Positions 16,553 to 29,728 of a stretch of 64,000 bases of DNA are shown here, in pieces (the first letter of the stretch is position 1; every line of letters starts with the position of its first letter). A model generated the notes under the pieces. It was not told where the DNA came from and did not search any database. It saw only the letters and a program-made list of their open reading frames with translations. The translations under genes were made by a program, and so were the position numbers. The stretch comes from Pseudomonas sp. MAG733B. GTDB taxonomy: Bacteria; Pseudomonadota; Gammaproteobacteria; Pseudomonadales; Pseudomonadaceae. The stretch is taken from the NCBI RefSeq assembly GCF_036884845.1, contig NZ_CP145732.1, positions 6,076,001-6,140,000 of the forward strand, written 5' to 3'.

Positions 16553-18052
16553 ATGACCGAACGCCGTACCCCACCCGCTTCAGGCAGCACCGGACGGCCC
16601 GAGATCCTGGTCATCCTCGGAAGCAGCCTGACGGTCATTGCGATTCTCAGCATCGTGACCTTTCTGCTGATTCGCGAACACGCCAACGCCCAGCAGGCGG
16701 CCACACGCAGCGCGACCACCGTCGCGCAATTGATCGACGCCGACGTGCTGCGCACGGTGGAACTCTACGACCTGACCCTGCAAGGCCTGATCGCCGCTGC
16801 GCAACGGGACGACCTCAAGCAGGTTTCAGCGCAGATCCGCCACCTGGTGCTCTTCGATCGTTCCACCACGGCGCGCTACAAGGGCGACATCCTGTTGCTG
16901 GACAAGCACGGCGAGGTGCTGGCCGACTCGTCGTTGATCGAGCCCAAACCGGGCAACTTCGCTGATCGCGATTATTTCCTCACCCATGCCTTCAACCGCG
17001 ACAGTGGCATGTTCATCAGCCGGCCGTTCAAACCCCGCTGCGACTGCGCCTACAGCGACGAATGGCAAATCAGCTTCAGTCGGCGCATCTCTTCGCCCAC
17101 CGGGGAGTTTTTAGGTGTGGCGGTGGCCTCGATGCGCCTGGCTTACTTCGATCAGCTGTTCAACAGCCTGGACATCGGCACCGGCAGCACGTTGGCCATC
17201 ATCAACGACGATGGTGTTCTGTTGGCGCAGAAACCGTTTCTCGAAGGCAACTCGATCGGCAAAAGCTTCGCCACCCGGCCCAACGTCGTGCGCATGTTGC
17301 GTGAGGGCAGTGGCAGCTTCGACAGCGTATCCAGTGTCGACGAGCAGCAACGCCTGTACACCTTCAGCCGGGTCGGCAATTTGCCCCTGACGGTTATCGT
17401 CGCCCTATCCGGTGATGAGGTGTTCGCCACCTGGAACCGCACGGCCATTGTGATCAGCGGCGCCACCGGCATCCTGTGCATTGCGTTGCTGTGGCTGACC
17501 TGGCTGCTCTGTCGCGAGCTGCGTCTGCGCTATAACGCCGAGCAAGAGTTGGCGCAACTGGCGGCCACCGATGCCTTGACCGGCGTGGCCAACCGGCGAA
17601 CCCTCGATCAGACCCTGCGCCACGAATGGTTTCGGGCCCAGCGGTCGGGCAAACCGATGTCGGTGCTGATGATCGATGCCGATCACTTCAAGGCGTTCAA
17701 CGACCGTCATGGCCACCAGGCCGGCGACGAAGCGCTGCGTTCACTGGCTGAAGTCATTGGCGCCAACGTGCATCGCCCGACAGACCTGGTGGCCCGCTAC
17801 GGCGGCGAGGAGTTTTCGGTGATCCTGGCGGAAACCGGCCATGAAGGCGCGCGGCAGATCGCCGAGCATATCCGTGCGCAGGTGGAGCAACTGCCCTTGG
17901 TGGCGCCTGATGAATCGCCGATGACCGTGAGCATTGGCATCAGTACCTGGAACACCGCGAGCGACATCAGCCTGGAGCAATTGCTGTTTTTGGCGGACAA
18001 GGCGCTGTATCAGGCCAAGGAAAGGGGGCGGAATCGGGTGGTGGCCGCCTGA
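16553..18052 (+). CDS. Membrane diguanylate cyclase (dCache sensor + GGDEF)
   Basis: A 499-residue protein. TM1 is at ~18-40, a periplasmic double-Cache-like sensor domain covers ~45-285 (FDRSTTARYKGDILLLDKHG, DRDYFLTHAF), TM2 is at ~300-322 and a GGDEF domain follows (~335-495). The active-site signature is intact as GGEEF at 417-421, and an inhibitory I-site RPTD lies five residues upstream, so the protein should synthesise c-di-GMP with product inhibition. TDALTGVANRR is also present. It stands alone between two terminators. The ATG at 16553 is preferred; the longer in-frame extension runs into the upstream terminator. The sensed ligand is unknown. Confidence 0.93.
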   Translation: MTERRTPPASGSTGRPEILVILGSSLTVIAILSIVTFLLIREHANAQQAATRSATTVAQLIDADVLRTVELYDLTLQGLIAAAQRDDLKQVSAQIRHLVLFDRSTTARYKGDILLLDKHGEVLADSSLIEPKPGNFADRDYFLTHAFNRDSGMFISRPFKPRCDCAYSDEWQISFSRRISSPTGEFLGVAVASMRLAYFDQLFNSLDIGTGSTLAIINDDGVLLAQKPFLEGNSIGKSFATRPNVVRMLREGSGSFDSVSSVDEQQRLYTFSRVGNLPLTVIVALSGDEVFATWNRTAIVISGATGILCIALLWLTWLLCRELRLRYNAEQELAQLAATDALTGVANRRTLDQTLRHEWFRAQRSGKPMSVLMIDADHFKAFNDRHGHQAGDEALRSLAEVIGANVHRPTDLVARYGGEEFSVILAETGHEGARQIAEHIRAQVEQLPLVAPDESPMTVSIGISTWNTASDISLEQLLFLADKALYQAKERGRNRVVAA

Positions 18053-18067
18053 AATCTGCGGCGCGGC

Positions 18068-18092
18068 CCATCGCGAGCAAGCTCGCTCCCAC
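18068..18092. repeat. Single REP unit
   Basis: One REP core (ccatcgcgagcaagctcgc, followed by tcccac) without a partner arm. It lies in the convergent junction between the diguanylate cyclase gene and lpxC. Confidence 0.75.
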
Positions 18093-18122
18093 GGTAGATC
18101 GTGTTCTCACAAAATCCAGGCA

Positions 18123-18154
18123 TAAAAAAAGGCCACCCGAAGGTAGCCTTTAAA
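18123..18154 (-). terminator. Terminator of lpxC / dcw cluster
   Basis: Read on the minus strand, AAAGGCTACC-TTCG-GGTGGCC is followed by seven T residues. It has a TTCG tetraloop and ends the cluster 20 bases after the lpxC stop. A-rich sequence on the other side could let it work for the opposing gene too. Confidence 0.9.
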
Positions 18155-18174
18155 AAACTAGAGAGGTTTTTTAC

Positions 18175-19122
<948 letters not shown>

Positions 19123-19198
19123 TCAACAAAGGCTGGCGATGATAGCAGACCACGCCTTTGCTGAACACCAATCACCTTCATAGCCCTGATACATTTCA

Positions 19199-20392
19199 TC
19201 AATCGGCCTGACGACGCAGGAATGCCGGGATGTCCAGGTAATCCAGATCGTCTTGCGGATTCATCTTCGCGGCAGCCGCAGCACCGGCCTGAGCCTGGTT
19301 GCGCATGACGGTCGGACGGTCCAGGTCGCGGTAGTTCACCGCTGGAGCTTCCTGACGAACAGGGGCTTGTTGTTGTGGCTGCGAAGCCATCGAAGTGTGA
19401 ACGGTATTGTCGATGACCTTGACAGGCTTCTCGATTTTAGCGCCCAGACCGGTCGCAACGACAGTCACGTGCAGCTCGTCGCGCATGTCCGGATCGATAA
19501 CAGTACCGACCTTGACCATAGCATGCTCGGAAGCGAAGGCTTCGATGATGCTACCCACGTCGGAGTACTCACCCAGGGACAGGTCAGGACCGGCGGTGAT
19601 GTTCACCAGGATGCCGCGTGCGCCTTGCAGGTTCACGTCTTCGAGCAACGGGTTGCGGATGGCCGCTTCAGTCGCTTCACGTGCACGGTTCGGACCGCTG
19701 GCGCAGCCAGTGCCCATCATCGCCATGCCCATTTCGCTCATCACGGTCCGTACGTCGGCAAAGTCGACGTTGATCATGCCCGGACGCTTGATGATGTCGG
19801 AGATACCGCGAACGGCACCGGCCAGTACATCGTCAGCCTTGGCGAAAGCCGACAGCAGGCTGGCGTCTTTACCGAGGATGGTCAGCAGCTTCTCGTTGGG
19901 AATGGTGATCAACGAGTCAACGCTTTCAGACAGCAGACGAATACCTTCGTCGGCCAGCTGCATGCGCTTGCGGCCTTCGAACGGGAACGGACGGGTCACC
20001 ACCGCAACGGTGAGGATCCCCATTTCCTTGGCCACTTCGGCAATGATCGGCGCAGCACCGGTACCGGTACCACCGCCCATGCCAGTGGTGATGAACACCA
20101 TGTTGGTGCCCTGCAGGACTTCGGCAATGCGCTCACGGTCTTCGAGAGCGGCCTGACGACCTACTTCAGGGTTGGCGCCGGCGCCCAGACCTTTGGTCAC
20201 ACCGGTACCCAGTTGCAGGATGGTCCGCGCGCTGATGCTCTTCAGCGCCTGGGCATCAGTGTTGGCGCAGATGAACTCAACGCCTTCAATGTTACTCTTG
20301 ACCATGTGGTTGACAGCGTTGCCGCCGCCTCCGCCAACACCGATAACCTTAATGACCGGGCTTGCGGGGATGTTGTCTACGAGTTCGAACAT
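19199..20392 (-). CDS. ftsZ: FtsZ, cell division tubulin homologue
   Basis: A 397-residue GTPase that polymerises into the Z ring. The nucleotide loop GGGTGTG is at 106-112, preceded by the N-terminal glycine-rich strand (VIGVGGGGGNAVNHM). The T7-loop region (NVDFADVRTVMSEMG) supplies the Asp that activates GTP hydrolysis in the neighbouring subunit. The C-terminal linker is Gln/Ala/Pro-rich and the tail DYLDIPAFLRRQAD is the conserved FtsA/ZipA-binding peptide. A strong AAGGAGAGGG site precedes the ATG. Order ftsQ-ftsA-ftsZ-lpxC is standard. Confidence 0.99.
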   Translation of the reverse strand: MFELVDNIPASPVIKVIGVGGGGGNAVNHMVKSNIEGVEFICANTDAQALKSISARTILQLGTGVTKGLGAGANPEVGRQAALEDRERIAEVLQGTNMVFITTGMGGGTGTGAAPIIAEVAKEMGILTVAVVTRPFPFEGRKRMQLADEGIRLLSESVDSLITIPNEKLLTILGKDASLLSAFAKADDVLAGAVRGISDIIKRPGMINVDFADVRTVMSEMGMAMMGTGCASGPNRAREATEAAIRNPLLEDVNLQGARGILVNITAGPDLSLGEYSDVGSIIEAFASEHAMVKVGTVIDPDMRDELHVTVVATGLGAKIEKPVKVIDNTVHTSMASQPQQQAPVRQEAPAVNYRDLDRPTVMRNQAQAGAAAAAKMNPQDDLDYLDIPAFLRRQAD

Positions 20393-20463
20393 TTTCCCTC
20401 TCCTTTACGTTCTCTAGTTTTTTCGCCTACTGCGTGTATCTACAACGGTGCTGCGGTAAATCT

Positions 20464-21723
20464 TCAGAAATTGCCCTGGACCCAGCTCTTGATGCGATCG
20501 AGCAAGGCGCCTTTCGGCTCTTCGTTGCTGTAGCTGTCGCGACTGCCGATGCCCGAGAACGAAATGCCGTCGGATTGCTTCTGCAGGCCGTACATCAACA
20601 GGCCAACACCAGTGGAATAAATCGGGTTGCGGACCACGTCATCCAAGCCCTTCACACCGTGAGGCACGCCCAGGCGTACCGGCATGTGGAAGATTTCCTC
20701 GGCCAGTTCGGTGGCGCCTTCCATCTTCGACGTACCGCCGGTCAGCACGATGCCGGCCGGGATCAGGTCTTCGTAGCCGCTGCGACGCAGTTCGGCCTGG
20801 ATCAGCGTGAACAGCTCGTCGTAACGCGGCTCGACCACTTCGGCCAGGGCCTGACGGGACAGCTCGCGCGGTGGACGGTCGCCAACGCTTGGCACCTTGA
20901 TGGTTTCACCGGCACCGGCCAGTTTGGCCAGGGCGCAGGCGTAGCGAATCTTGATTTCTTCGGCGTACTGGGTCGGAGTGCGCAACGCCATGGCGATGTC
21001 GTTGGTCACCTGGTCGCCGGCAATCGGGATCACCGCGGTGTGACGGATCGCGCCTTCGGTGAAGATCGCGATATCGGTGGTGCCGCCACCGATGTCCACC
21101 AGGCACACGCCCAGTTCTTTCTCGTCGTCGGTAAGCACCGAGTAAGCCGAAGCCAGTTGCTCGAGAATGATGTCGTCGATTTCCAGACCGCAGCGACGCA
21201 CGCATTTTTCAATGTTCTGTGCGGCGTTGACGGCGCAGGTGACCACGTGAACCTTGGCTTCCAGACGAACGCCGGACATGCCCAGTGGTTCGCGGACGCC
21301 TTCCTGGTTATCGATCACGTAATCCTGCGGCAGGGTGTGCAGCACGCGCTGGTCAGCCGGGATCGCCACAGCCTGGGCGGCATCGAGCACGCGCTCGAGG
21401 TCGGCAGAGCTGACTTCGCGATCACGAATCGCCACGATGCCGTGGGAGTTCAGGCTGCGGATGTGATTGCCGGCCACGCCGACAAATGCCGAGTGAATGC
21501 GGCAACCAGCCATCAGCTGCGCTTCTTCGATCGCGCGCTGGATCGACTGCACGGTGGACTCGATGTTCACCACCACGCCTTTCTTCAGGCCACGGGACGG
21601 ATGGGTACCGATCCCGACGATATTCAGCGTGCCGTCGTCCCCGACCTCGCCCACCAGCGCCACCACTTTGGAGGTGCCGATATCGAGACCGACGATCATT
21701 TTGCCGCTTTGCACGTTTGCCAT
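20464..21723 (-). CDS. ftsA: FtsA, actin-like Z-ring membrane tether
   Basis: A 419-residue actin-fold ATPase. The phosphate-1 motif VGLDIGTSKVVALVGE is at the N terminus, the second phosphate motif is CLVDIGGGTTDIAIF and the adenosine motif is GIVLTGGTSKMEG. The C-terminal end (LLDRIKSWVQGNF) is an amphipathic helix that anchors the protein to the inner membrane. It starts 15 bases after ftsQ and is followed by ftsZ after 71 bases. Confidence 0.98.
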   Translation of the reverse strand: MANVQSGKMIVGLDIGTSKVVALVGEVGDDGTLNIVGIGTHPSRGLKKGVVVNIESTVQSIQRAIEEAQLMAGCRIHSAFVGVAGNHIRSLNSHGIVAIRDREVSSADLERVLDAAQAVAIPADQRVLHTLPQDYVIDNQEGVREPLGMSGVRLEAKVHVVTCAVNAAQNIEKCVRRCGLEIDDIILEQLASAYSVLTDDEKELGVCLVDIGGGTTDIAIFTEGAIRHTAVIPIAGDQVTNDIAMALRTPTQYAEEIKIRYACALAKLAGAGETIKVPSVGDRPPRELSRQALAEVVEPRYDELFTLIQAELRRSGYEDLIPAGIVLTGGTSKMEGATELAEEIFHMPVRLGVPHGVKGLDDVVRNPIYSTGVGLLMYGLQKQSDGISFSGIGSRDSYSNEEPKGALLDRIKSWVQGNF

Positions 21724-21738
21724 GGGTCCTGCCTCTTC

Positions 21739-22605
21739 TTAATTCTTCGCGACAGCGGGTTGGGCTGTCGTGGGCGCTACAGGTTCCCGCCAGCCAACAG
21801 CGAGGCCGTTGGCGTAGCGCAGATCGATGCGCGCAATGTTCGTAATCTGTTCTTTGAGCGTCTTGTCATAGATGGCAATGAAGCGGCGCATCTTTTCCAC
21901 CAGGTTGCCGCGTCCCAGCAGCAGTTCGATTCCGGGGCCCGCGCTGCCGGGGCCAGTGGTCAGGAACCAGCTGCCTCGCTCACGCAACTCCAGGCGCGCA
22001 ATCGAGAAGCCCATTGGCCTGAGCATCTGGCTCAGGACCTGGTATTGCTGCATTACTTGCTGCTGAGCCCGTTGTGGGCCGAACAGCTGTGGCAGGTGTT
22101 CGTAGTTCGCCAGCTCACGCGGGGTGAACGCCTGGCCCTGGTTGTTCAACAGCGACTCGTCGCCCCAGCGGGCCACCGGCAGTTGTTCTTCCAGGCGGAT
22201 GACCACTTGATCCGGCCATACCCGACGCACTTCGGCGTGGGCAATCCATGGCATCTGTTCCAGCTCCGAGCGCATGCTCGCCAGGTCGACGGTGAAAAAG
22301 CTCGACGCCACATACGGGGCAATCCGCTGCTGCACCGCTTGCTGGCTGATGTAACTCAAGTCGCCCTGCACGTTGATCTTGGTGATCGGCCGGTCGGCGT
22401 ACGGCAGCAATCGCTGTGCACCTTCGTAAGTACCGAACCCCAATGCCACCAGCAGCACCGGCCAGAACAGGCTTTTCAGAAAACCGAAATTGGCTTTCGG
22501 CAGGCGCGCAGACATCGGCTCTTTGGCCACCATTCGGCTGGCACCCCGCGGCACCGGCTTGCGGCCGGGTGCGGGTGGCTGATGTCTGACTTGAGCGCCG
22601 TGCAT
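21739..22605 (-). CDS. ftsQ: FtsQ, divisome membrane protein
   Basis: A 288-residue bitopic protein. A basic N-terminal cytoplasmic tail is followed by one helix (about residues 43-60), a POTRA domain ([20 protein letters not shown]) and a beta-domain ([20 protein letters not shown]). It connects FtsB/FtsL to the rest of the divisome. The start at 22605 is chosen because GAGAGG lies 8 bases upstream and it follows ddlB by only 4 bases; a longer in-frame reading would sit inside ddlB. Confidence 0.96.
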   Translation of the reverse strand: MHGAQVRHQPPAPGRKPVPRGASRMVAKEPMSARLPKANFGFLKSLFWPVLLVALGFGTYEGAQRLLPYADRPITKINVQGDLSYISQQAVQQRIAPYVASSFFTVDLASMRSELEQMPWIAHAEVRRVWPDQVVIRLEEQLPVARWGDESLLNNQGQAFTPRELANYEHLPQLFGPQRAQQQVMQQYQVLSQMLRPMGFSIARLELRERGSWFLTTGPGSAGPGIELLLGRGNLVEKMRRFIAIYDKTLKEQITNIARIDLRYANGLAVGWREPVAPTTAQPAVAKN

Positions 22606-22609
22606 GGTC

Positions 22610-25018
<2,409 letters not shown>

Positions 25019-25026
<8 letters not shown>

Positions 25027-26089
25027 GGGCCACCTCCAGACAGGTATCGACCACGTTACGGGTGGCATCGGGTTTGGCCAGACGGCGGGCCGCTTGGGCC
25101 ATTTCTTCGAGTCGTTGCGGTTGCATCAGGACCTCTGTCAGGCGCGCGGCAAGATCCGCTGCGCCAGTCGTTCTTTGCGGCATCAGGAAGGCTGCGCCTT
25201 CACGGGCCAAATAATCGGCGTTGCGGGTCTGGTGATCGTCAATCGCGTGGGGCAATGGCACCAGCATCGAGGGCAGACCGGCGGCAGCCAGTTCACTGAT
25301 GGTCAGCGCACCTGCGCGACATACCACCAGGTCGGCCCAGCCATAGGCTTGGGCCATGTCTTTGATGAAGGGCTGCACCTGCGCCTCGACGCCAGCCGCG
25401 CGGTAGCGCTCTGCAGTCACTTCATCGTGGTTTTTGCCGGCCTGATGGAACACGTCCGGGCGCAGGTCGACGGCGACTTGCGACAGGGCTTCAGGCAGCA
25501 ACTTGTTCAACGGCTCTGCGCCCAGGCTTCCGCCAAGGATCAGCAAACGCGCCTTGCGACCGGCCAGGGCTGGTCGCGGTGTTTCGAGGAACAGCTCGGT
25601 GCGCACCGGGTTACCGGTGGTTCGACGGCTGTTCGACAGGGTAAAGGTGTCGGGGAACGCTTCACAGACTCGGGCGGCCAACGGCACCAGCAACCGATTG
25701 GCGGTACCGGCCACGGCGTTCTGTTCATGAACGATCACCGGCACGCCGGCCAGTTTGGCGGCAACACCGCCAGGACCGGTCACATAGCCACCAAAGCCGA
25801 CCACACAGGCTGGCCGCAGTTGACGAATGATCGCCCGCGCCTGCCAGACCGATTTGAGCAACATGAACGGCGCTTTGAGCAACGACAATTTGCCTTTGCC
25901 CCGCAGTCCGCTGGCGTTGATCCGATGCAGTTCGATGCCGGCCGCCGGGACCAGTTCGTTTTCGATGCCGCGCGGCGTACCCAACCAATGCACGGTGTAA
26001 CCGCGCGCCTGGAATTCGCGGGCGCAGGCCAGCGCCGGGAATACATGCCCACCGGTGCCGCCAGCCATGATCAATACGTTAGCGCCCAT
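25019..26089 (-). CDS. murG: MurG, lipid II synthase (GT28 glycosyltransferase)
   Basis: A 356-residue peripheral inner-membrane GT-B enzyme that transfers GlcNAc to lipid I. The N-terminal glycine-rich loop is [15 protein letters not shown], a second glycine-rich loop is [14 protein letters not shown] and the donor-binding region is [20 protein letters not shown]. The start at 26089 matches the family and overlaps the ftsW 3' end by 11 bases. Confidence 0.98.
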
Positions 26090-27296
26090 GGTTCGGCTCC
26101 TCGGCGAAGTCGCTCTCATGGAACTCCATCTCTTCACTGCCCAAGTGGGTTCGACTCTCCCACTCGATGCGCAGCAACAAGCCGAGACAGGCACAGCAAA
26201 TCACCAGGGAACTGCCGCCATAACTGAGGAACGGCAAGGTCAGGCCCTTGGTAGGCAGCAGGCCGACGTTCACGCCGATGTTGATCAGGAACTGACCGAT
26301 CCACAGGAACGACAAACCGTAGGCCACATAAGCTGCGAAGAACTGCTTGGCCTTCTCGGCCCACAAACCGATGTACATGCCGCGAATACAGACGAAGACG
26401 AACAGCGCGACCGTGCACAAGGAACCCACGGCGCCCAGCTCTTCGGCCAGGACCGAGAACACGAAGTCGGTGTGCGCTTCCGGCAGATAGAACTGTTTCT
26501 GCACGCTGTTGCCCAGGCCAACGCCCAGCCACTCGCCGCGACCGAACGCGATCAAGGCCTGGGACAGCTGATAGCCGGCACCGAACTGGTCAGCCCACGG
26601 GTCGGCGAAGTTGGTCAGACGCGCCATTCGATACGGCTGCATCTGGATCAACAGCACCACCGCACCGACCGCGAGCACCACCATCAGAGAGAACCGGAAC
26701 AAGCCGACTCCGCCGAGGAACAGCATCGCCGCCGCAGCCCCCATCATCACGACGGTGGCCCCGAAGTCAGGTTCCATCAGCAACAGGCCCGCCATTGGCA
26801 GCAGAACGATGAACGGCTTGAAGAAGCCCATCCAGCTTTCACGCACTTCTTTCTGGCGACGCACCAGATAACCGGCGAGGTAAATCACCACGAACACCTT
26901 GGCGATTTCGGACGGCTGCACGTTGAAGAAACTGAAACCGATCCAGCGCATCGAACCGTTCACTTCACGGCCGATGCCGGGGATGATCACCATCACCAGC
27001 AAGCCGAACGCGCCCAGCAGCATCAGCCAGCCCAGGCGTTGCCAGGTGGCGATCGGAATCATCATGGTGACGATGCAGGCGCCGAGCCCCAGCACCACAT
27101 AGATAAGGTGGCGAATCATGTAATACAGGGCGCTGCCCGACTGCACGGCTGCCACTTCAGTGGAGGCCGAGGCAATCATGATCAGCCCGAGGCCGAGCAA
27201 CGCCAGGCACCCGGCGAGCATCGGGAAGTCGAGGTCGATACCGCGCCCGGTGATCAGTGGCGATGGGTACGGCTTGATGATGTTCAGCAGGCTCAT
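26079..27296 (-). CDS. ftsW: FtsW, SEDS peptidoglycan glycosyltransferase
   Basis: A 405-residue polytopic protein with about ten membrane helices. SEDS signatures are visible: the region around GSMRWIGFSFFNVQPSEIAK and the C-terminal GLTLPFLSYGGSS. It polymerises septal glycan together with FtsI, encoded in the same cluster. Its start overlaps the murD stop by 4 bases. Confidence 0.98.
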   Translation of the reverse strand: MSLLNIIKPYPSPLITGRGIDLDFPMLAGCLALLGLGLIMIASASTEVAAVQSGSALYYMIRHLIYVVLGLGACIVTMMIPIATWQRLGWLMLLGAFGLLVMVIIPGIGREVNGSMRWIGFSFFNVQPSEIAKVFVVIYLAGYLVRRQKEVRESWMGFFKPFIVLLPMAGLLLMEPDFGATVVMMGAAAAMLFLGGVGLFRFSLMVVLAVGAVVLLIQMQPYRMARLTNFADPWADQFGAGYQLSQALIAFGRGEWLGVGLGNSVQKQFYLPEAHTDFVFSVLAEELGAVGSLCTVALFVFVCIRGMYIGLWAEKAKQFFAAYVAYGLSFLWIGQFLINIGVNVGLLPTKGLTLPFLSYGGSSLVICCACLGLLLRIEWESRTHLGSEEMEFHESDFAEEPNHGR

Positions 27297-28639
27297 GCCA
27301 GTTCCTCCACAGCTTGGACGAACTGGTGACCACGGTCTTCGTAGTTCTTGAACATGTCGAAGCTGGCGCAGGCTGGCGACAGCAGCACCACGTCACCCGG
27401 TTGCGCAGCGGCGCGACATTGCTCAACGGCATCAATCAATGTGGTTGCGCGAATCAGCGGTACAGCATCGCCGATGGCCTCGCCGATCTTGTCGGAGTCG
27501 CGGCCCATGAGGATCACGGCGCGGCAGTTGGCCGCCACCGGATCACGCAGGTCGTTGAACTCGGCACCTTTGCCATCGCCACCGGCGATCAGCACGACCT
27601 TGCCGTCGATGTCCGCGCCCAGGCCTTCGATGGCTGCCAGTGCGGCGCCCACGTTGGTGGCCTTGGAATCGTTGTAATAGCCCACGCCATCCAGGTCACG
27701 CACCCACTGGCAGCGATGCTCAAGACCGGCGAAGGTGCGCAGGGCCGAGAGCATGGCGTCGAACGGCAGGCCCACGGCATGACCGAGCGCCAATGCCGCG
27801 AGGGCATTGGACTGGTTATGTGCACCGCGAATTTTCAGCTCGCGCACCGGCATCAGGTTCTGGAATTCGAAGGCCAGGTACTTCTCGCCGTCTTCTTCAC
27901 GGATACCGAAAGCCTTGAAATCCGGTTTGGTCAGGCCGAAGGTCCAGCACGGCTGCCCCTCGCCCATCAGCGGACGGCTCAGGGCGTCCTGACGGTTGAC
28001 CACAAACTGCTTGGCACCACGGAAAATCCGGTGCTTGGCCAGGTGATAAGCCGGCAGACCGCTGTAGCGGTCCATGTGGTCTTCGCTGATGTTGAGCACG
28101 GTCGCCACTTCGGCGTTGAGCTGGTCGGTGGTTTCCAGTTGGAAACTCGACAACTCCATTACGTACAGCTCGATGTCGTCGCTCAGCAGGTCCAGCGCCG
28201 GCGTGCCGAGGTTGCCGCCGACGGCGACACGCTTGCCGGCCGCAGCCGCCATCTCGCCGACCAGGGTGGTCACGGTGCTTTTTGCGTTGGAACCGCTGAT
28301 GGCCACGATCGGCGCCTTCGCGTTACGCGCGAACAGCTCGATATCGCCGGACAATTTCACGCCACGGGCAGCGGCAGCCTGCAAGGCCGGGGTCGCCAGC
28401 GCCAGACCTGGACTCACGTAGAGCTCGTCGGCACGGCACAGGAATTCGACGTCCAGCTCGCCACAACGCACTTCCACGTGCGGATAGTCACGCTTGAGCG
28501 TGGCCAGTTCCGGTGGATTTTCCCGCGTATCGGCCACGGCAAACGCCACGCCCCGGTTCGCCAGGAAGCGAACCAGGGACATGCCGCTCTTGCCGAGGCC
28601 GACAACGATGCGGAAGTGGTCAGAAGCGATCAGAGACAC
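27293..28639 (-). CDS. murD: MurD, UDP-MurNAc-L-Ala--D-Glu ligase
   Basis: A 448-residue Mur ligase adding D-glutamate. The N-terminal Rossmann-like domain has VVGLGKSGMSLVRFL, and the ATP loop is GSNAKSTVTTLVG, with Ala where other Mur ligases have Gly, a variant I recall as normal for Pseudomonas MurD. GGDGKGAEFNDL and LSPACASFDMFKNYEDRGH are the C-terminal family motifs. It starts 6 bases after mraY. Confidence 0.98.
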   Translation of the reverse strand: MSLIASDHFRIVVGLGKSGMSLVRFLANRGVAFAVADTRENPPELATLKRDYPHVEVRCGELDVEFLCRADELYVSPGLALATPALQAAAARGVKLSGDIELFARNAKAPIVAISGSNAKSTVTTLVGEMAAAAGKRVAVGGNLGTPALDLLSDDIELYVMELSSFQLETTDQLNAEVATVLNISEDHMDRYSGLPAYHLAKHRIFRGAKQFVVNRQDALSRPLMGEGQPCWTFGLTKPDFKAFGIREEDGEKYLAFEFQNLMPVRELKIRGAHNQSNALAALALGHAVGLPFDAMLSALRTFAGLEHRCQWVRDLDGVGYYNDSKATNVGAALAAIEGLGADIDGKVVLIAGGDGKGAEFNDLRDPVAANCRAVILMGRDSDKIGEAIGDAVPLIRATTLIDAVEQCRAAAQPGDVVLLSPACASFDMFKNYEDRGHQFVQAVEELA

Positions 28640-28645
28640 GAGTTT

Positions 28646-29728
28646 CTACCTCAGCTTCAGGGTGGCAAGGCCGACCAACACGAGAATCACGGTGATGATC
28701 CAGAAACGGACGATCACGCGCGGCTCGGGCCAGCCCTTGAGTTCAAAGTGGTGGTGTATCGGTGCCATGCGGAATACGCGGCGACCGGTCAGCTTAAAGG
28801 AGGCAACCTGAATGACCACTGACAGGGTTTCCATCACGAACACGCCGCCCATGATGAACAGGACTATTTCCTGACGGACGATCACCGCGATGGTGCCCAG
28901 GGCCGCGCCCAGCGCCAGTGCGCCGACGTCACCCATGAAGACTTGTGCCGGATAGGTGTTGAACCAGAGGAAGCCCAGGCCGGCTCCGATCAACGCGCCG
29001 CAGAACACGATCAGCTCGCCCGCACCCGGCACATAAGGAATCAGCAGGTATTCGGCGAATTTCACGTTACCGGACAGGTAGCAGAAAATGCCCAGGCCAC
29101 CACCGACCATCACGGTCGGCATGATCGCCAGGCCGTCGAGGCCATCGGTCAGGTTGACCGCGTTGCTCGAACCGACGATTACGAAGTAGGTCAGCACGAT
29201 GAAGCCGGCGCCCAGCGGAATGCTGTAATCCTTGAGCATCGGCAGGATCAGGGTGGTTTCCACCGGAGTGGCGGCGGTCATATAAAGGAAGATCGCCGCG
29301 CCGAGGCCAAATACCGACTGCCAGAAATACTTCCAGCGGCTTGGCAAGCCACGGGAGTTCTTCTCGATCACTTTGCGGTAGTCGTCGACCCAGCCGATGG
29401 CGCCGAACAGCAAGGTCACCAGCAACACGACCCAGACGTAACGGTTGGACAGGTCAGCCCACAGCAGGGTGCTGACGCCGATGGACGACAGGATCAACGC
29501 GCCACCCATGGTCGGAGTACCCGACTTGGACAGGTGAGATTGCGGGCCATCATTACGAACGGACTGGCCGATCTGACGGTTCTGCAGGGTGCGGATCATC
29601 CACGGTCCATAGCACAGCGACAAGACCAGCGCGGTCAGTACACCGAGAATCCCGCGCAGGGTCAGGTACTGGAAGACCGCGAAGCCTTTGTAGAACTGTT
29701 GCAGATACTCCGCTAGCAGCAGCAGCAT
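28646..29728 (-). CDS. mraY: MraY, phospho-MurNAc-pentapeptide translocase
   Basis: A 360-residue integral membrane enzyme with about ten helices that makes lipid I on undecaprenyl phosphate. Conserved pieces are [10 protein letters not shown], the Asp-rich loop [21 protein letters not shown] and the C-terminal [14 protein letters not shown]. The start at 29728 shares one base with the murF stop (TAATG). A GGAGAAAC site lies upstream. Confidence 0.98.
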   Translation of the reverse strand: MLLLLAEYLQQFYKGFAVFQYLTLRGILGVLTALVLSLCYGPWMIRTLQNRQIGQSVRNDGPQSHLSKSGTPTMGGALILSSIGVSTLLWADLSNRYVWVVLLVTLLFGAIGWVDDYRKVIEKNSRGLPSRWKYFWQSVFGLGAAIFLYMTAATPVETTLILPMLKDYSIPLGAGFIVLTYFVIVGSSNAVNLTDGLDGLAIMPTVMVGGGLGIFCYLSGNVKFAEYLLIPYVPGAGELIVFCGALIGAGLGFLWFNTYPAQVFMGDVGALALGAALGTIAVIVRQEIVLFIMGGVFVMETLSVVIQVASFKLTGRRVFRMAPIHHHFELKGWPEPRVIVRFWIITVILVLVGLATLKLR